Of a stretch of 9,454 nt of DNA, positions 1-6,572 are shown in pieces. The first letter of the stretch is position 1; every line of letters starts with the position of its first letter. Under the pieces are notes generated by a model. That model was given only the letters and a program-made list of their open reading frames with translations, was not told the DNA's origin and searched no databases. Made by a program: the position numbers and the translations under genes. This stretch comes from an uncultured Oxalobacteraceae bacterium (GTDB lineage: Bacteria; Pseudomonadota; Gammaproteobacteria; Burkholderiales; Burkholderiaceae). Where the stretch lies: the NCBI GenBank assembly GCA_946478765.1, contig CAMLDH010000128.1:1-9454 (forward strand), given 5' to 3'.

Positions 1-625
1 TGTCGGCAATGTCATGATCGACACATTGCGGCGCAATCTGGCGCGTGCAATCCCGACCGCACAAATCGTCAAGGATGCCAACCGCGCCGATTTCCTGAAA
101 GGTCATGACGGCTACGCGGTCCTGACCATGCATCGTCCGTCCAATGTGGACGCTCCCGACATCCTGCGTGCGCTGCTTGAGACTGCACTGGAAATCAGCA
201 GTACGGTACCGGTGATTTTCCCGATGCATCCGCGTACCCGTGCAATGATCGAAAAATTCGGATTGAGCAAGATGCTGGACGAGCCCGAAATATTATTGCT
301 GCCGCCGATGGGTTACCTCGAGATGCTGGGCCTGATGAAAGATGCACGCGTCGTGCTGACGGATTCGGGCGGCATCCAGGAAGAGACCACGGCGCTCGGC
401 GTACCGTGCATCACGCTTCGGAACAATACCGAACGACCGATCACGGTCGATGAGGGCACCAATACCATCGTCGGGCAAGATCCGATAAAAATCCTGGAGG
501 CGTTTGACGACATCATGCGTTCCGGCGGCAAGGCCGGACGCATACCGGAATTCTGGGATGGACAGGCGTCAACACGGATCGCAGAAGCGATCCGCGCATG
601 GATGGACAACGATTTCCGGAGCTGA
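1..625 (+). CDS. wecB: UDP-N-acetylglucosamine 2-epimerase, non-hydrolysing (3' part; start lies before the window)
   Basis: The enzyme interconverts UDP-GlcNAc and UDP-ManNAc in the cytoplasm, feeding ManNAc-type sugars into surface polysaccharide synthesis. The frame is open from base 2 (Val-Gly-Asn-Val before the first Met at base 14), so the gene enters from outside. About 207 residues remain of a family that is usually about 370. Visible family signatures, numbered from the Met at 14, are the LTMHRPSNVD segment with His40 (equivalent to the active-site His of the HRREN motif in E. coli WecB) and the UDP-binding block near residues 115-150, with TDSGGIQEE, the GVPCITLR strand and NNTERP followed by EGTN. 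The gene ends five bases before the deacetylase start, so it is probably in the same operon. In XrtA-type loci a wecB homologue commonly precedes the deacetylase. Family assignment is firm; the actual sugar pathway downstream (ManNAc versus ManNAcA) cannot be read here. Confidence 0.95.
   Translation, partial: VGNVMIDTLRRNLARAIPTAQIVKDANRADFLKGHDGYAVLTMHRPSNVDAPDILRALLETALEISSTVPVIFPMHPRTRAMIEKFGLSKMLDEPEILLLPPMGYLEMLGLMKDARVVLTDSGGIQEETTALGVPCITLRNNTERPITVDEGTNTIVGQDPIKILEAFDDIMRSGGKAGRIPEFWDGQASTRIAEAIRAWMDNDFRS
618..621 (+). promoter_or_regulatory. Ribosome binding site (GGAG) of the deacetylase gene
   Basis: GGAG at these bases lies nine bases before the ATG at 631 and inside the last codons of wecB. 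It supports 631 as the start rather than the in-frame ATG at 598, which would place the start inside wecB and add residues unlike the family. The ATG at 667 remains a less likely alternative. Confidence 0.6.
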
Positions 626-630
626 CAAGT

Positions 631-1509
631 ATGCCCACCTCTGCCGAAAAGAACCATGCGGCGCCGATGACAGCGATACGCAATGCGATGACCTGCGATG
701 TCGAAGATTACTTCCAGGTGTCGGCGTTCGCGCCCCACATCTCGCGCGCAAGCTGGCCATCATTGTCGTGCCGGGTGGAGGCAAACATCGATCGCATCCT
801 CGGATTGCTGGACGAGGGACAGGTCAAGGGCACCTTCTTCACGCTGGGCTGGATTGCGGAGCGCTACCCGGCAATGGTCAAGCGTATCGTCGCCAATGGC
901 CACGAACTCGCCAGTCATGGTTATGCACATCTGCGGGCATCCGATCAAAACGCTGCCGAATTCCAGGATGACATCACGCGCAGCAAGGCGCTGCTGGAAG
1001 ACATCGGCGGCCAGCAGGTGCTGGGCTATCGCGCGCCGAGTTTTTCCATCGGCAGCCGCAACCTGTGGGCGCTGGATGCGTTGCTGCACGCCGGCTACCG
1101 CTACAGTTCCAGCATTTACCCGATTGCGCATGACCATTACGGCATGCCGGATGCGTCGCGTTTCGCTTTTTATCCGAACGGCAAGGATGGCTTGCTGGAA
1201 GTGCCGATCACGACGGTGCGCCTCATGCAGAAAAATCTGCCGGCCGGCGGCGGCGGTTATTTCCGCCTGTTCCCGTATGCCGTCTCGCGTTGGTTTCTGC
1301 AACGCGTGAATAACGATGACAGGCAACCCGGTATTTTTTATTTCCATCCATGGGAACTGGACCCCGGCCAGCCGCGCCAGCAAAACATCGGCATGAAAAC
1401 CCGCTTCCGCCACTATGTGAATCTCAATCGCATGGAAGGACGTATCAAGGCCTTGACGCGCGACTTCCTCTGGGACCGCATGGATGAAATTTTTTTGGTG
1501 AAAAATTGA
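631..1509 (+). CDS. XrtA/PEP-CTERM-associated polysaccharide deacetylase (NodB domain, DUF3473 tail)
   Basis: This is a metal-dependent carbohydrate esterase 4 family deacetylase, 292 residues from the chosen start, expected to remove N-acetyl groups from the locus polysaccharide or its precursor. NodB motifs appear in order: a DVED segment (Asp23, Glu25, Asp26) for the catalytic base and metal aspartate; an SHGYAH motif with His96 and His100 as metal ligands, equivalent to HxxxH; GYRAP with Arg134; an EVPITT strand; and FYFHPWELD with His239 near the C-terminal part. The DVEDYFQ opening and the Gly-rich GGGGYFR segment followed by HPWE are typical of the exosortase-locus subfamily (TIGR03006/DUF3473, from memory). 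No signal peptide is visible, so it appears cytoplasmic or peripheral. The stop overlaps the next start by four bases. Substrate is not known from sequence. Confidence 0.93.
   Translation: MPTSAEKNHAAPMTAIRNAMTCDVEDYFQVSAFAPHISRASWPSLSCRVEANIDRILGLLDEGQVKGTFFTLGWIAERYPAMVKRIVANGHELASHGYAHLRASDQNAAEFQDDITRSKALLEDIGGQQVLGYRAPSFSIGSRNLWALDALLHAGYRYSSSIYPIAHDHYGMPDASRFAFYPNGKDGLLEVPITTVRLMQKNLPAGGGGYFRLFPYAVSRWFLQRVNNDDRQPGIFYFHPWELDPGQPRQQNIGMKTRFRHYVNLNRMEGRIKALTRDFLWDRMDEIFLVKN
1497..1500 (+). promoter_or_regulatory. Possible ribosome binding site (GGTG) for the TTG start at 1506
   Basis: GGTG lies five bases before TTG 1506, directly after a run of seven T (1490-1496). It is a weak Shine-Dalgarno match, but it is the only purine-rich one near either candidate start of the FemAB-like gene. 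The ATG at 1539 has no recognisable site upstream. Confidence 0.4.
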
Positions 1510-2594
1510 ACGCAATTACTGAAGTCACGCACCCCGTCATGGACGCCCCTTCCACCCACTCCTCGCCGGTCATCCGCCTGATGCAGCCTGGCGATAAAGC
1601 CAGGTGGGATGCCTTTGTTTTGACCTGTCCGGACGCGACTTTTTTCCATCGCGCCGGATGGCAAGCAGTCATCGAGCAGGCGTTCGGACACAAGACCTGG
1701 TTCCTGTACGCCGAATCTGCGGGGCAGATAGTAGGCGTACTGCCGCTGGCGCAAATAAAGAGTTTTTTATTCGGACACTCCTTGAGTTCCTTGCCGTTCT
1801 GCGTCTATGGCGGCATCGCCGCAGTATCCGACGCCGCAAGAGAGGCATTGAGCCGCGAAGCGCAACAGCTGGCAGCGCAGTTGAAGGTGGGCCACCTCGA
1901 ATACCGGAACGTCCATCTGCAGCCGCAAAGCCGGGATTGGGCGACCAAGGATCTGTATGTGACGTTTCGCAAGGAAATCGACGCCGACGAAGAACAAAAC
2001 ATGCTCGCGATCCCGCGCAAGCAGCGCGCAATGGTGCGCAAGGGGATCAAGGCCGGGTTGCAAAGTGAAATCGATCAGGACGTCGAACGTTTCTTCTGCG
2101 CCTACGCCACCAGCGTGCATCGCCTCGGCACGCCGGTATTCCCGAAAAAATACTTCCGCTTGCTCAAGCAAACCTTTGGCAGCGATTGCGAAGTGCTGAC
2201 CATTACCAGAGACGGACGCACCGTCAGCAGTGTGATGAGTTTCTATTTCCGCGATGAGGTGCTGCCGTATTACGGCGGCGGCACCGGCGAAGCGCGCGAA
2301 GTGGCGGGCAACGATTTCATGTACTGGGAATTGATGCGGCGCGCATGTGAAAAGCGCTACCGGATTTTCGATTTCGGCCGCAGCAAGGTCGGCACCGGCG
2401 CGTTCGATTTCAAGAAAAACTGGGGATTCGAACCGCAGCCGCTGCATTACGCCTATCAATTGCATAGCGCCAAGGCGGTGCCCGACACCAACCCCTTGAA
2501 TCCGAAGTACCAGTTGTTCATCAAGATGTGGCAACGCTTGCCGCTGTCCGTGGCCAACGCCATCGGTCCGCATATCGTCAAGAATCTGGGGTAA
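1506..2594 (+). CDS. FemAB-like protein of XrtA/PEP-CTERM systems (double GNAT fold)
   Basis: FemAB proteins transfer amino acids from aminoacyl-tRNA onto peptidoglycan precursors. This branch (TIGR03019, from memory) is found in exosortase-linked polysaccharide loci, and its substrate is not established. The protein is 362 residues from TTG 1506, or 351 from ATG 1539, close to the roughly 340-350 of the family. An N-terminal GNAT-like half begins near residue 22 (VIRLMQPGDKARWDAF) and contains a conserved FFH(R)-W-QAV segment. The middle holds the basic RKQRAMVRKGIKAG segment around residue 175, and the second half ends with the FDFGRS...GTGAFDFKKNWG signature at about 288-308, which marks the family. 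The TTG start overlaps the deacetylase stop by four bases (TTGA), suggesting translational coupling. No signal peptide or membrane segment is seen. A role in adding an amino acid to a sugar amine is inference. Confidence 0.9.
   Translation: MNAITEVTHPVMDAPSTHSSPVIRLMQPGDKARWDAFVLTCPDATFFHRAGWQAVIEQAFGHKTWFLYAESAGQIVGVLPLAQIKSFLFGHSLSSLPFCVYGGIAAVSDAAREALSREAQQLAAQLKVGHLEYRNVHLQPQSRDWATKDLYVTFRKEIDADEEQNMLAIPRKQRAMVRKGIKAGLQSEIDQDVERFFCAYATSVHRLGTPVFPKKYFRLLKQTFGSDCEVLTITRDGRTVSSVMSFYFRDEVLPYYGGGTGEAREVAGNDFMYWELMRRACEKRYRIFDFGRSKVGTGAFDFKKNWGFEPQPLHYAYQLHSAKAVPDTNPLNPKYQLFIKMWQRLPLSVANAIGPHIVKNLG
1587..1604 (+). other. Small perfect inverted repeat, 6-bp arms, inside the FemAB-like gene
   Basis: Arms CCTGGC (1587-1592) and GCCAGG (1599-1604) flank a 6-base loop about 80 bases after the TTG start. 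It has no U-tract, so it is not a terminator. It may be chance; an mRNA structure effect is only possible. Confidence 0.3.
2588..2591 (+). promoter_or_regulatory. Ribosome binding site (GGGG) for the GTG start at 2597
   Basis: GGGG lies five bases before GTG 2597, spanning the last sense codon of the FemAB-like gene and the first base of its stop codon. It fixes the glycosyltransferase start: translation from the upstream in-frame ATG at 2528 would add 23 residues that run through the neighbouring gene and do not look like the family. Confidence 0.6.
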
Positions 2595-2596
2595 CG

Positions 2597-3856
2597 GTGG
2601 ACCATCTCCTGCTCCTTGTGCACCGCATGCCCTACCCGCCCAACAAGGGCGACAAGATCCGCTCCTACCATTTGCTCAAGCATCTGGCGCAGCGCTACCG
2701 CGTGCATCTCGGCACTTTTATCGACGATGCCGACGACTGGCAGCATGTGGACACGGTCAGGCAATTGTGCGGAGAAACCCATTTTGCCAGCCTGAATCCG
2801 GGCTTGGCAAAATTGCGCAGCTTGCGCGCATTGGCGATGAACCGCCCGCTGACGCTGGATTATTACCGCGATGCCGGCTTGCAAACATGGGTCGCAACAG
2901 TGATGCGCGAACAGCCGATCAAGCGCGTTCTGGTGTTCTCGTCCGCCATGGCGCAGTATGCGATTCAAGCCCGACAGACGCGGCGCGTCATCGACTTCGT
3001 CGACATCGACTCGGACAAGTGGTCGCAATATGCGGAAAAAAAGCTGTGGCCGATGAGCTGGATCTATCGGCGCGAAGGTCGGCAACTCCTGCGTTATGAA
3101 CGGCAAGTGGCGCAGGATTTTGACGCGTCGCTCTTCGTGTCGGAGGCGGAAGCCGCATTGTTCAAGCAATTGGCGCCGGAGAGCGCCGGCAAGGTCGGCT
3201 TTTTCAGCAACGGTGTCGATACCGATTATTTTTCGCCCAATCACCCGTATCACAACCCTTATGCGGCAGATGAAGCGGTGATGGTTTTCACCGGCGCGAT
3301 GGATTACTGGCCGAACATCGATGCAGTGCAGTGGTTTGCGCAAGAAATTCTGCCACTGGTGCGAGCCGGCAATCCTGCCGCATGCTTTTACATCGTCGGT
3401 TCCAGGCCCACCGAACAGGTGCACGCGCTTGCGAAGCTGCCCGGCGTGCGCGTGACCGGCACCGTGCCCGATGTGCGCCCGTATATCGCGCATGCCAAGG
3501 TGTCGGTGGCGCCGCTGCGCATTGCGCGCGGCATCCAGAACAAGGTACTGGAAGCCATGTCGATGGCGAAGCCGGTCGTGGTCTCGCCGCAGGCGCTGGA
3601 GGGGATCGAGGCCGAACCGGGGCGCGAACTGATGCTCGCCGCAGATGCCGCACAATTCGTGTCGGTGCTATCGGCGTTGCTGGCACAGCCGAACGATATG
3701 CTCGGCCACGCTGCGCGCAAACAAGTGGAAGCGAGATACGGCTGGGCCAGCAACCTGGCCCGCGTCGACAGCTTGCTCGATTCAGCGCTGCCTGCTTCCG
3801 CACCGACATCAGGCGCACCTCACTCACGCTCCGTTTTGGAGAAGGAACGGACATGA
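2597..3856 (+). CDS. GT4-type glycosyltransferase of XrtA/PEP-CTERM loci (TIGR03087-like)
   Basis: A cytoplasmic GT-B glycosyltransferase of 419 residues, expected to add one sugar to the lipid-linked repeat. From the GTG start the protein opens directly with a beta strand and the donor-side loop (DHLLLLVHRMPYPPNKGDK), as in the family. The linker to the C-terminal domain carries FSNGVDTDYF near residue 208-217, then VFTGAMDYWPNIDA, a Gly-Ser-rich FYIVGSRP strand, and APLRIARGIQNKVLEAM. In that last motif Glu319 is present, but the first Glu of the classic E-x7-E is replaced by Arg311, with Lys316 kept. This appears to be a property of the subfamily, not decay. The last 20 or so residues are Ser/Pro/Ala-rich and unlike the core. 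The gene begins 2 bases after the FemAB-like stop and ends in an ATGA overlap with xrtA. Donor and acceptor are unknown. Confidence 0.9.
   Translation: MDHLLLLVHRMPYPPNKGDKIRSYHLLKHLAQRYRVHLGTFIDDADDWQHVDTVRQLCGETHFASLNPGLAKLRSLRALAMNRPLTLDYYRDAGLQTWVATVMREQPIKRVLVFSSAMAQYAIQARQTRRVIDFVDIDSDKWSQYAEKKLWPMSWIYRREGRQLLRYERQVAQDFDASLFVSEAEAALFKQLAPESAGKVGFFSNGVDTDYFSPNHPYHNPYAADEAVMVFTGAMDYWPNIDAVQWFAQEILPLVRAGNPAACFYIVGSRPTEQVHALAKLPGVRVTGTVPDVRPYIAHAKVSVAPLRIARGIQNKVLEAMSMAKPVVVSPQALEGIEAEPGRELMLAADAAQFVSVLSALLAQPNDMLGHAARKQVEARYGWASNLARVDSLLDSALPASAPTSGAPHSRSVLEKERT
3842..3846 (+). promoter_or_regulatory. Ribosome binding site (AAGGA) of xrtA
   Basis: AAGGA sits six bases before ATG 3853 within a GGAGAAGGA purine stretch (3838-3846), the best Shine-Dalgarno match of the middle of the window. 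It supports starting exosortase at 3853 and not at an in-frame upstream codon; the frame stays open back to 3331 only because it runs beneath the preceding gene. Confidence 0.7.
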
Positions 3857-5379
3857 TCTCCACCCGCGTTGACGCATCCCGTATGATCGCTTTCGCTCTG
3901 GCAGCCGCGCTGCTGGCGCCGATCCTGATCTATGTCGATACGACCCGATCGATGATCGCGATCTGGAACAGTTCCGAGACCTTCGCGCACGGCTATATCA
4001 TTTTACCGATCAGCGCATGGCTGGTCTGGAAGCGGCGTGCAGCATTGGCACGCATGTCGCCTGCGCCCTGGTGGCCGGCGCTGCTGCTGTTGGCGGCATG
4101 CGGATTCGGCTGGCTCCTGGCCGAATTGGGCGATGTGCAAGTGGTGCGGCAATATATGTTTGTCGCAATGATCCCGATGGCGGCAATCGCGCTGCTGGGC
4201 GTGCGCATTTCATGGTCGCTGGCGTTCCCGCTTTTTTTCCTGCTGCTGGCCGTACCGTTCGGCGACATTTTCATCGAGCCGCTGATCGGATTCACCGCCG
4301 ATTTCACGATAGCGGCACTGCGCGCAACCGGCATTCCTGTTTTGCGCAACGGCAGCAGTTTCGAAATCCCGTCCGGCAGCTGGTCGGTGGTCGAAGCTTG
4401 CAGCGGCGTACGCTACCTGATCTCGTCCATTACGCTCGGTTGCCTGTACGCCTATCTCACCTATCGGTCACGCGTTCGCCAGGCGATGTTTATGCTGCTA
4501 TCGATCATCGTGCCGATCATCGCAAACGGCTTGCGCGCCTATATGATCGTCATGATCGGCCACCTGAGCGGCATGCAGTTGGCAGTGGGTGTCGACCACC
4601 TGATCTACGGCTGGATATTCTTCGGCCTCGTGATGTTTTTGATGTTCTGGATCGGCAGCTTCTGGCGCGAAGATCAGGACGTAGCCCCGACAACGCCATC
4701 GGCCGCCGGCACCGAAACCGTCGCGCATCCCGTATCCGCCATGCCCATCGTCGCGATGGCGGCGGGCGCCGTGGCCTGCCTCGCGGTGTGGCCTTTTTAC
4801 GCACATTTTCTCGAACGCGCCGGGTTCAATCCGGCAAGTGCGGAACTATCCGGCTTCAAGGCGCAATGGCACGAAGCGTCGCCGTTCACGCAGTGGAAGC
4901 CCGGTTTCTTTCCGGCCCATGCCGAGCTTTACCGCTTCTTTCAGCATGATGCGCAGAAGGTGGGTGTTTCGGTGATGTACTATCGCAACCAGCGCCATGG
5001 AGCGGAACTCATCAGCTCTTCGAACCGGCTGGTCCAGGAAAAGGATGACCAGTGGCGCAACGTCGGCACGGACAGCCGCCGCGAAACCATTGGGAGCCGG
5101 ACATTCATCATACGGGAAGCCCGGATTCAAGGTACGTCCGGGCCGTTGCTGGTCTGGTATTGGTACTGGATCGATGGCAAATTCACGGCCAGCGATTATG
5201 TCGGCAAACTGCTGCAGGCCAAGGAAAAATTGCTCATGCGGGGTGACGATGGTGCTGCGTTGATGGTCTTTGCACCGTACGCCGCCAACCCCGATGAAGC
5301 ACGCCAGGCTTTGCGTGATTTTCTTGCGGAGAACCTCGCACCGCTGGAAACAACACTGGCCGGCAATAAAAAACGATAG
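3853..5379 (+). CDS. xrtA: Exosortase A with C-terminal EpsI domain
   Basis: Exosortase A is an inner-membrane transpeptidase-like protease that recognises the PEP-CTERM sorting tag of exported proteins. The 508-residue product has two parts. Residues about 10-275 form the multi-pass exosortase core, with hydrophobic helices near 11-28, 44-58, 69-88, 98-115, 118-137, 186-203, 208-240 and 250-272. The presumed catalytic residues are all present: Cys183 in EACSGVRYL, Arg228 in NGLRAYMI and His249 in GVDHLIYGW. After a variable Thr/Ala-rich linker, a further membrane segment near 296-313 leads into an EpsI-type domain of about 200 residues (aromatic-rich, with WYWYWIDG), likely periplasmic. Core plus EpsI fusion is a known arrangement for XrtA; in some organisms EpsH and EpsI are separate. 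ATG overlaps the upstream stop (ATGA), so translation is probably coupled. The function of the EpsI part is not settled. Confidence 0.95.
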   Translation: MISTRVDASRMIAFALAAALLAPILIYVDTTRSMIAIWNSSETFAHGYIILPISAWLVWKRRAALARMSPAPWWPALLLLAACGFGWLLAELGDVQVVRQYMFVAMIPMAAIALLGVRISWSLAFPLFFLLLAVPFGDIFIEPLIGFTADFTIAALRATGIPVLRNGSSFEIPSGSWSVVEACSGVRYLISSITLGCLYAYLTYRSRVRQAMFMLLSIIVPIIANGLRAYMIVMIGHLSGMQLAVGVDHLIYGWIFFGLVMFLMFWIGSFWREDQDVAPTTPSAAGTETVAHPVSAMPIVAMAAGAVACLAVWPFYAHFLERAGFNPASAELSGFKAQWHEASPFTQWKPGFFPAHAELYRFFQHDAQKVGVSVMYYRNQRHGAELISSSNRLVQEKDDQWRNVGTDSRRETIGSRTFIIREARIQGTSGPLLVWYWYWIDGKFTASDYVGKLLQAKEKLLMRGDDGAALMVFAPYAANPDEARQALRDFLAENLAPLETTLAGNKKR

Positions 5380-5387
5380 CGCATGCA

Positions 5388-6572
5388 ATGGCAACCAATA
5401 ACAATATTCCTCTTGTCGTTCATTTGATCTACCGCCTGGATTTCGGCGGTCTGGAAACGCTGCTCGTGCAATGCGTCAACCGCATGTCCGAGCAGAAGTA
5501 CCGGCACGCGATCGTCTGTCTCACTGACTACACCGAATTTGCAAAAAAAATTACGCAGCCCGACGTCAAGATATTTGCACTCCACAAACCTCCCGGCCTG
5601 GGATTGGGAACGCATGGCAAGCTTTGGAAGCTGCTGCGGCAACTGCGTCCGGCGATTCTCCATACCTATAACCTGTCGGCGATCGAATATGCGTTCACCG
5701 CGATGCTGGCGGGCGTACCCATCCGCATCCATGCCGAACATGGCCGCGATGCGAGCGACCCGGAAGGCAAGAATCGCAAGCACAACCTTTTGCGCCGCCT
5801 GCTGACGCCTTTCATTGATTGCTATGTGCCGGTCTCGCACGACCTGCGGCATTGGCTCAAGACGACGATCGGCGTTCCCGATGCCAAGAACCTGTTGATC
5901 AATAACGGTGTCGACACGGACAGTTTCAAGCCGAATGAACGCTCGGCGCATTCGGACCAACAGTGGCGCGTCCCTGCGGATTCTTTCGTGATCGGCACAG
6001 TCGGCCGGGTTCAAGATGTAAAAAATCACCTCGGACTGATCGACGCATTTATCCGTTTACAGGCGCAACTGCCGACGCAGAAAGCGCGCTTGCGCCTGGT
6101 CATCGTCGGCGACGGTCCGTTGCTGCCTGCGCTCAAGGAAAGGATTGCGGCCGCCGGCATCGCCGATGCGGTTTGGCTGCCGGGCGCGCGCACCGATATC
6201 GCGCACATCATGCAGAACTTTTCGGTCTTCGCGTTGCCGTCGATTGCGGAAGGCACGCCCGTCACGCTGCTGGAAGCGATGTCTGCCGGATTACCGGTGG
6301 TCGCCACCGGCGTCGGCGGGATTCCCGAAGTCGTGACCGACGAGATCACCGGCAAGCTTGTGGCGCCCCGTGATTCGGACGCATTCGCGGCAGCCCTCGC
6401 GGCGTACGTCACGCAACCGGAACTCGCGGTCCGGCATGGCGCTGCCGGCCGGGAACGCATAGAGCGCCACTACAGCATTACCACCATGCTGTCCGCATAC
6501 GCGGCGCTCTACGATGCGCTGTGCAAAACCAAAACAACATTCAAAGAAACCATTACACCATGTGCGGAATAG
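5388..6572 (+). CDS. GT4 glycosyltransferase of XrtA/PEP-CTERM loci (TIGR03088-like)
   Basis: A 394-residue cytoplasmic GT-B retaining glycosyltransferase. The N-terminal domain starts with VVHLIYRLDFGGLETLL (a glycine-rich acceptor-side loop) and includes HAEHGRDASDPEGKN near residues 118-132. The C-terminal donor domain shows NNGVDTDSF, IGTVGRVQDVKNH, LVIVGDGP and the complete E-x7-E motif with Glu288 and Glu296, followed by AMSAGLPVVAT. A complete motif distinguishes it from the other two transferases of the window. The start has no good Shine-Dalgarno sequence (AT-rich upstream, eight bases after the xrtA stop), so it may depend on re-initiation. A second ATG at 5383 is out of frame. A run of eight A (5543-5550) falls at codons 52-55. 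The C-terminus, about 20 residues past the usual fold, runs over the next gene's start for 13 bases. Confidence 0.92.
   Translation: MATNNNIPLVVHLIYRLDFGGLETLLVQCVNRMSEQKYRHAIVCLTDYTEFAKKITQPDVKIFALHKPPGLGLGTHGKLWKLLRQLRPAILHTYNLSAIEYAFTAMLAGVPIRIHAEHGRDASDPEGKNRKHNLLRRLLTPFIDCYVPVSHDLRHWLKTTIGVPDAKNLLINNGVDTDSFKPNERSAHSDQQWRVPADSFVIGTVGRVQDVKNHLGLIDAFIRLQAQLPTQKARLRLVIVGDGPLLPALKERIAAAGIADAVWLPGARTDIAHIMQNFSVFALPSIAEGTPVTLLEAMSAGLPVVATGVGGIPEVVTDEITGKLVAPRDSDAFAAALAAYVTQPELAVRHGAAGRERIERHYSITTMLSAYAALYDALCKTKTTFKETITPCAE

Noticed and set aside
1490..1496. T7 run considered as a terminator tail or frameshift in the deacetylase
   Set aside because: No stem precedes it and the frame continues normally to the family-typical C-terminus a few codons later.
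760..1515. 251-codon minus-strand open frame opposite the deacetylase
   Set aside because: Mirror of a strongly supported gene in GC-rich DNA; composition is typical of an antisense shadow and there is no ribosome binding site or motif.
1767..2573. 268-codon minus-strand open frame opposite the FemAB-like gene
   Set aside because: Antisense shadow; no recognisable motif and the plus-strand gene is certain.
2456..3655. 399-codon open frame on the minus strand, opening with a Cys-Gly pattern similar to an amidotransferase N-terminus
   Set aside because: It lies wholly opposite the FemAB-like and glycosyltransferase genes, has His/Arg/Gln-rich shadow composition, and shows no domain beyond the chance MCGI start.
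3331..3852. N-terminal extension of exosortase upstream of 3853
   Set aside because: It overlaps the C-terminal half of the preceding glycosyltransferase in another frame, is Arg/Ala-rich and lacks membrane segments; ATG 3853 has a good ribosome binding site.
4017..4949. 310-codon plus-strand open frame inside xrtA
   Set aside because: Out-of-frame reading of the exosortase gene, rich in Arg/His/Gly, without motif.
5383..5427. Tiny open frame (14 codons) starting five bases before the 5388 gene
   Set aside because: No ribosome binding site and no conserved context to support it; possible upstream start competition cannot be judged from sequence alone.
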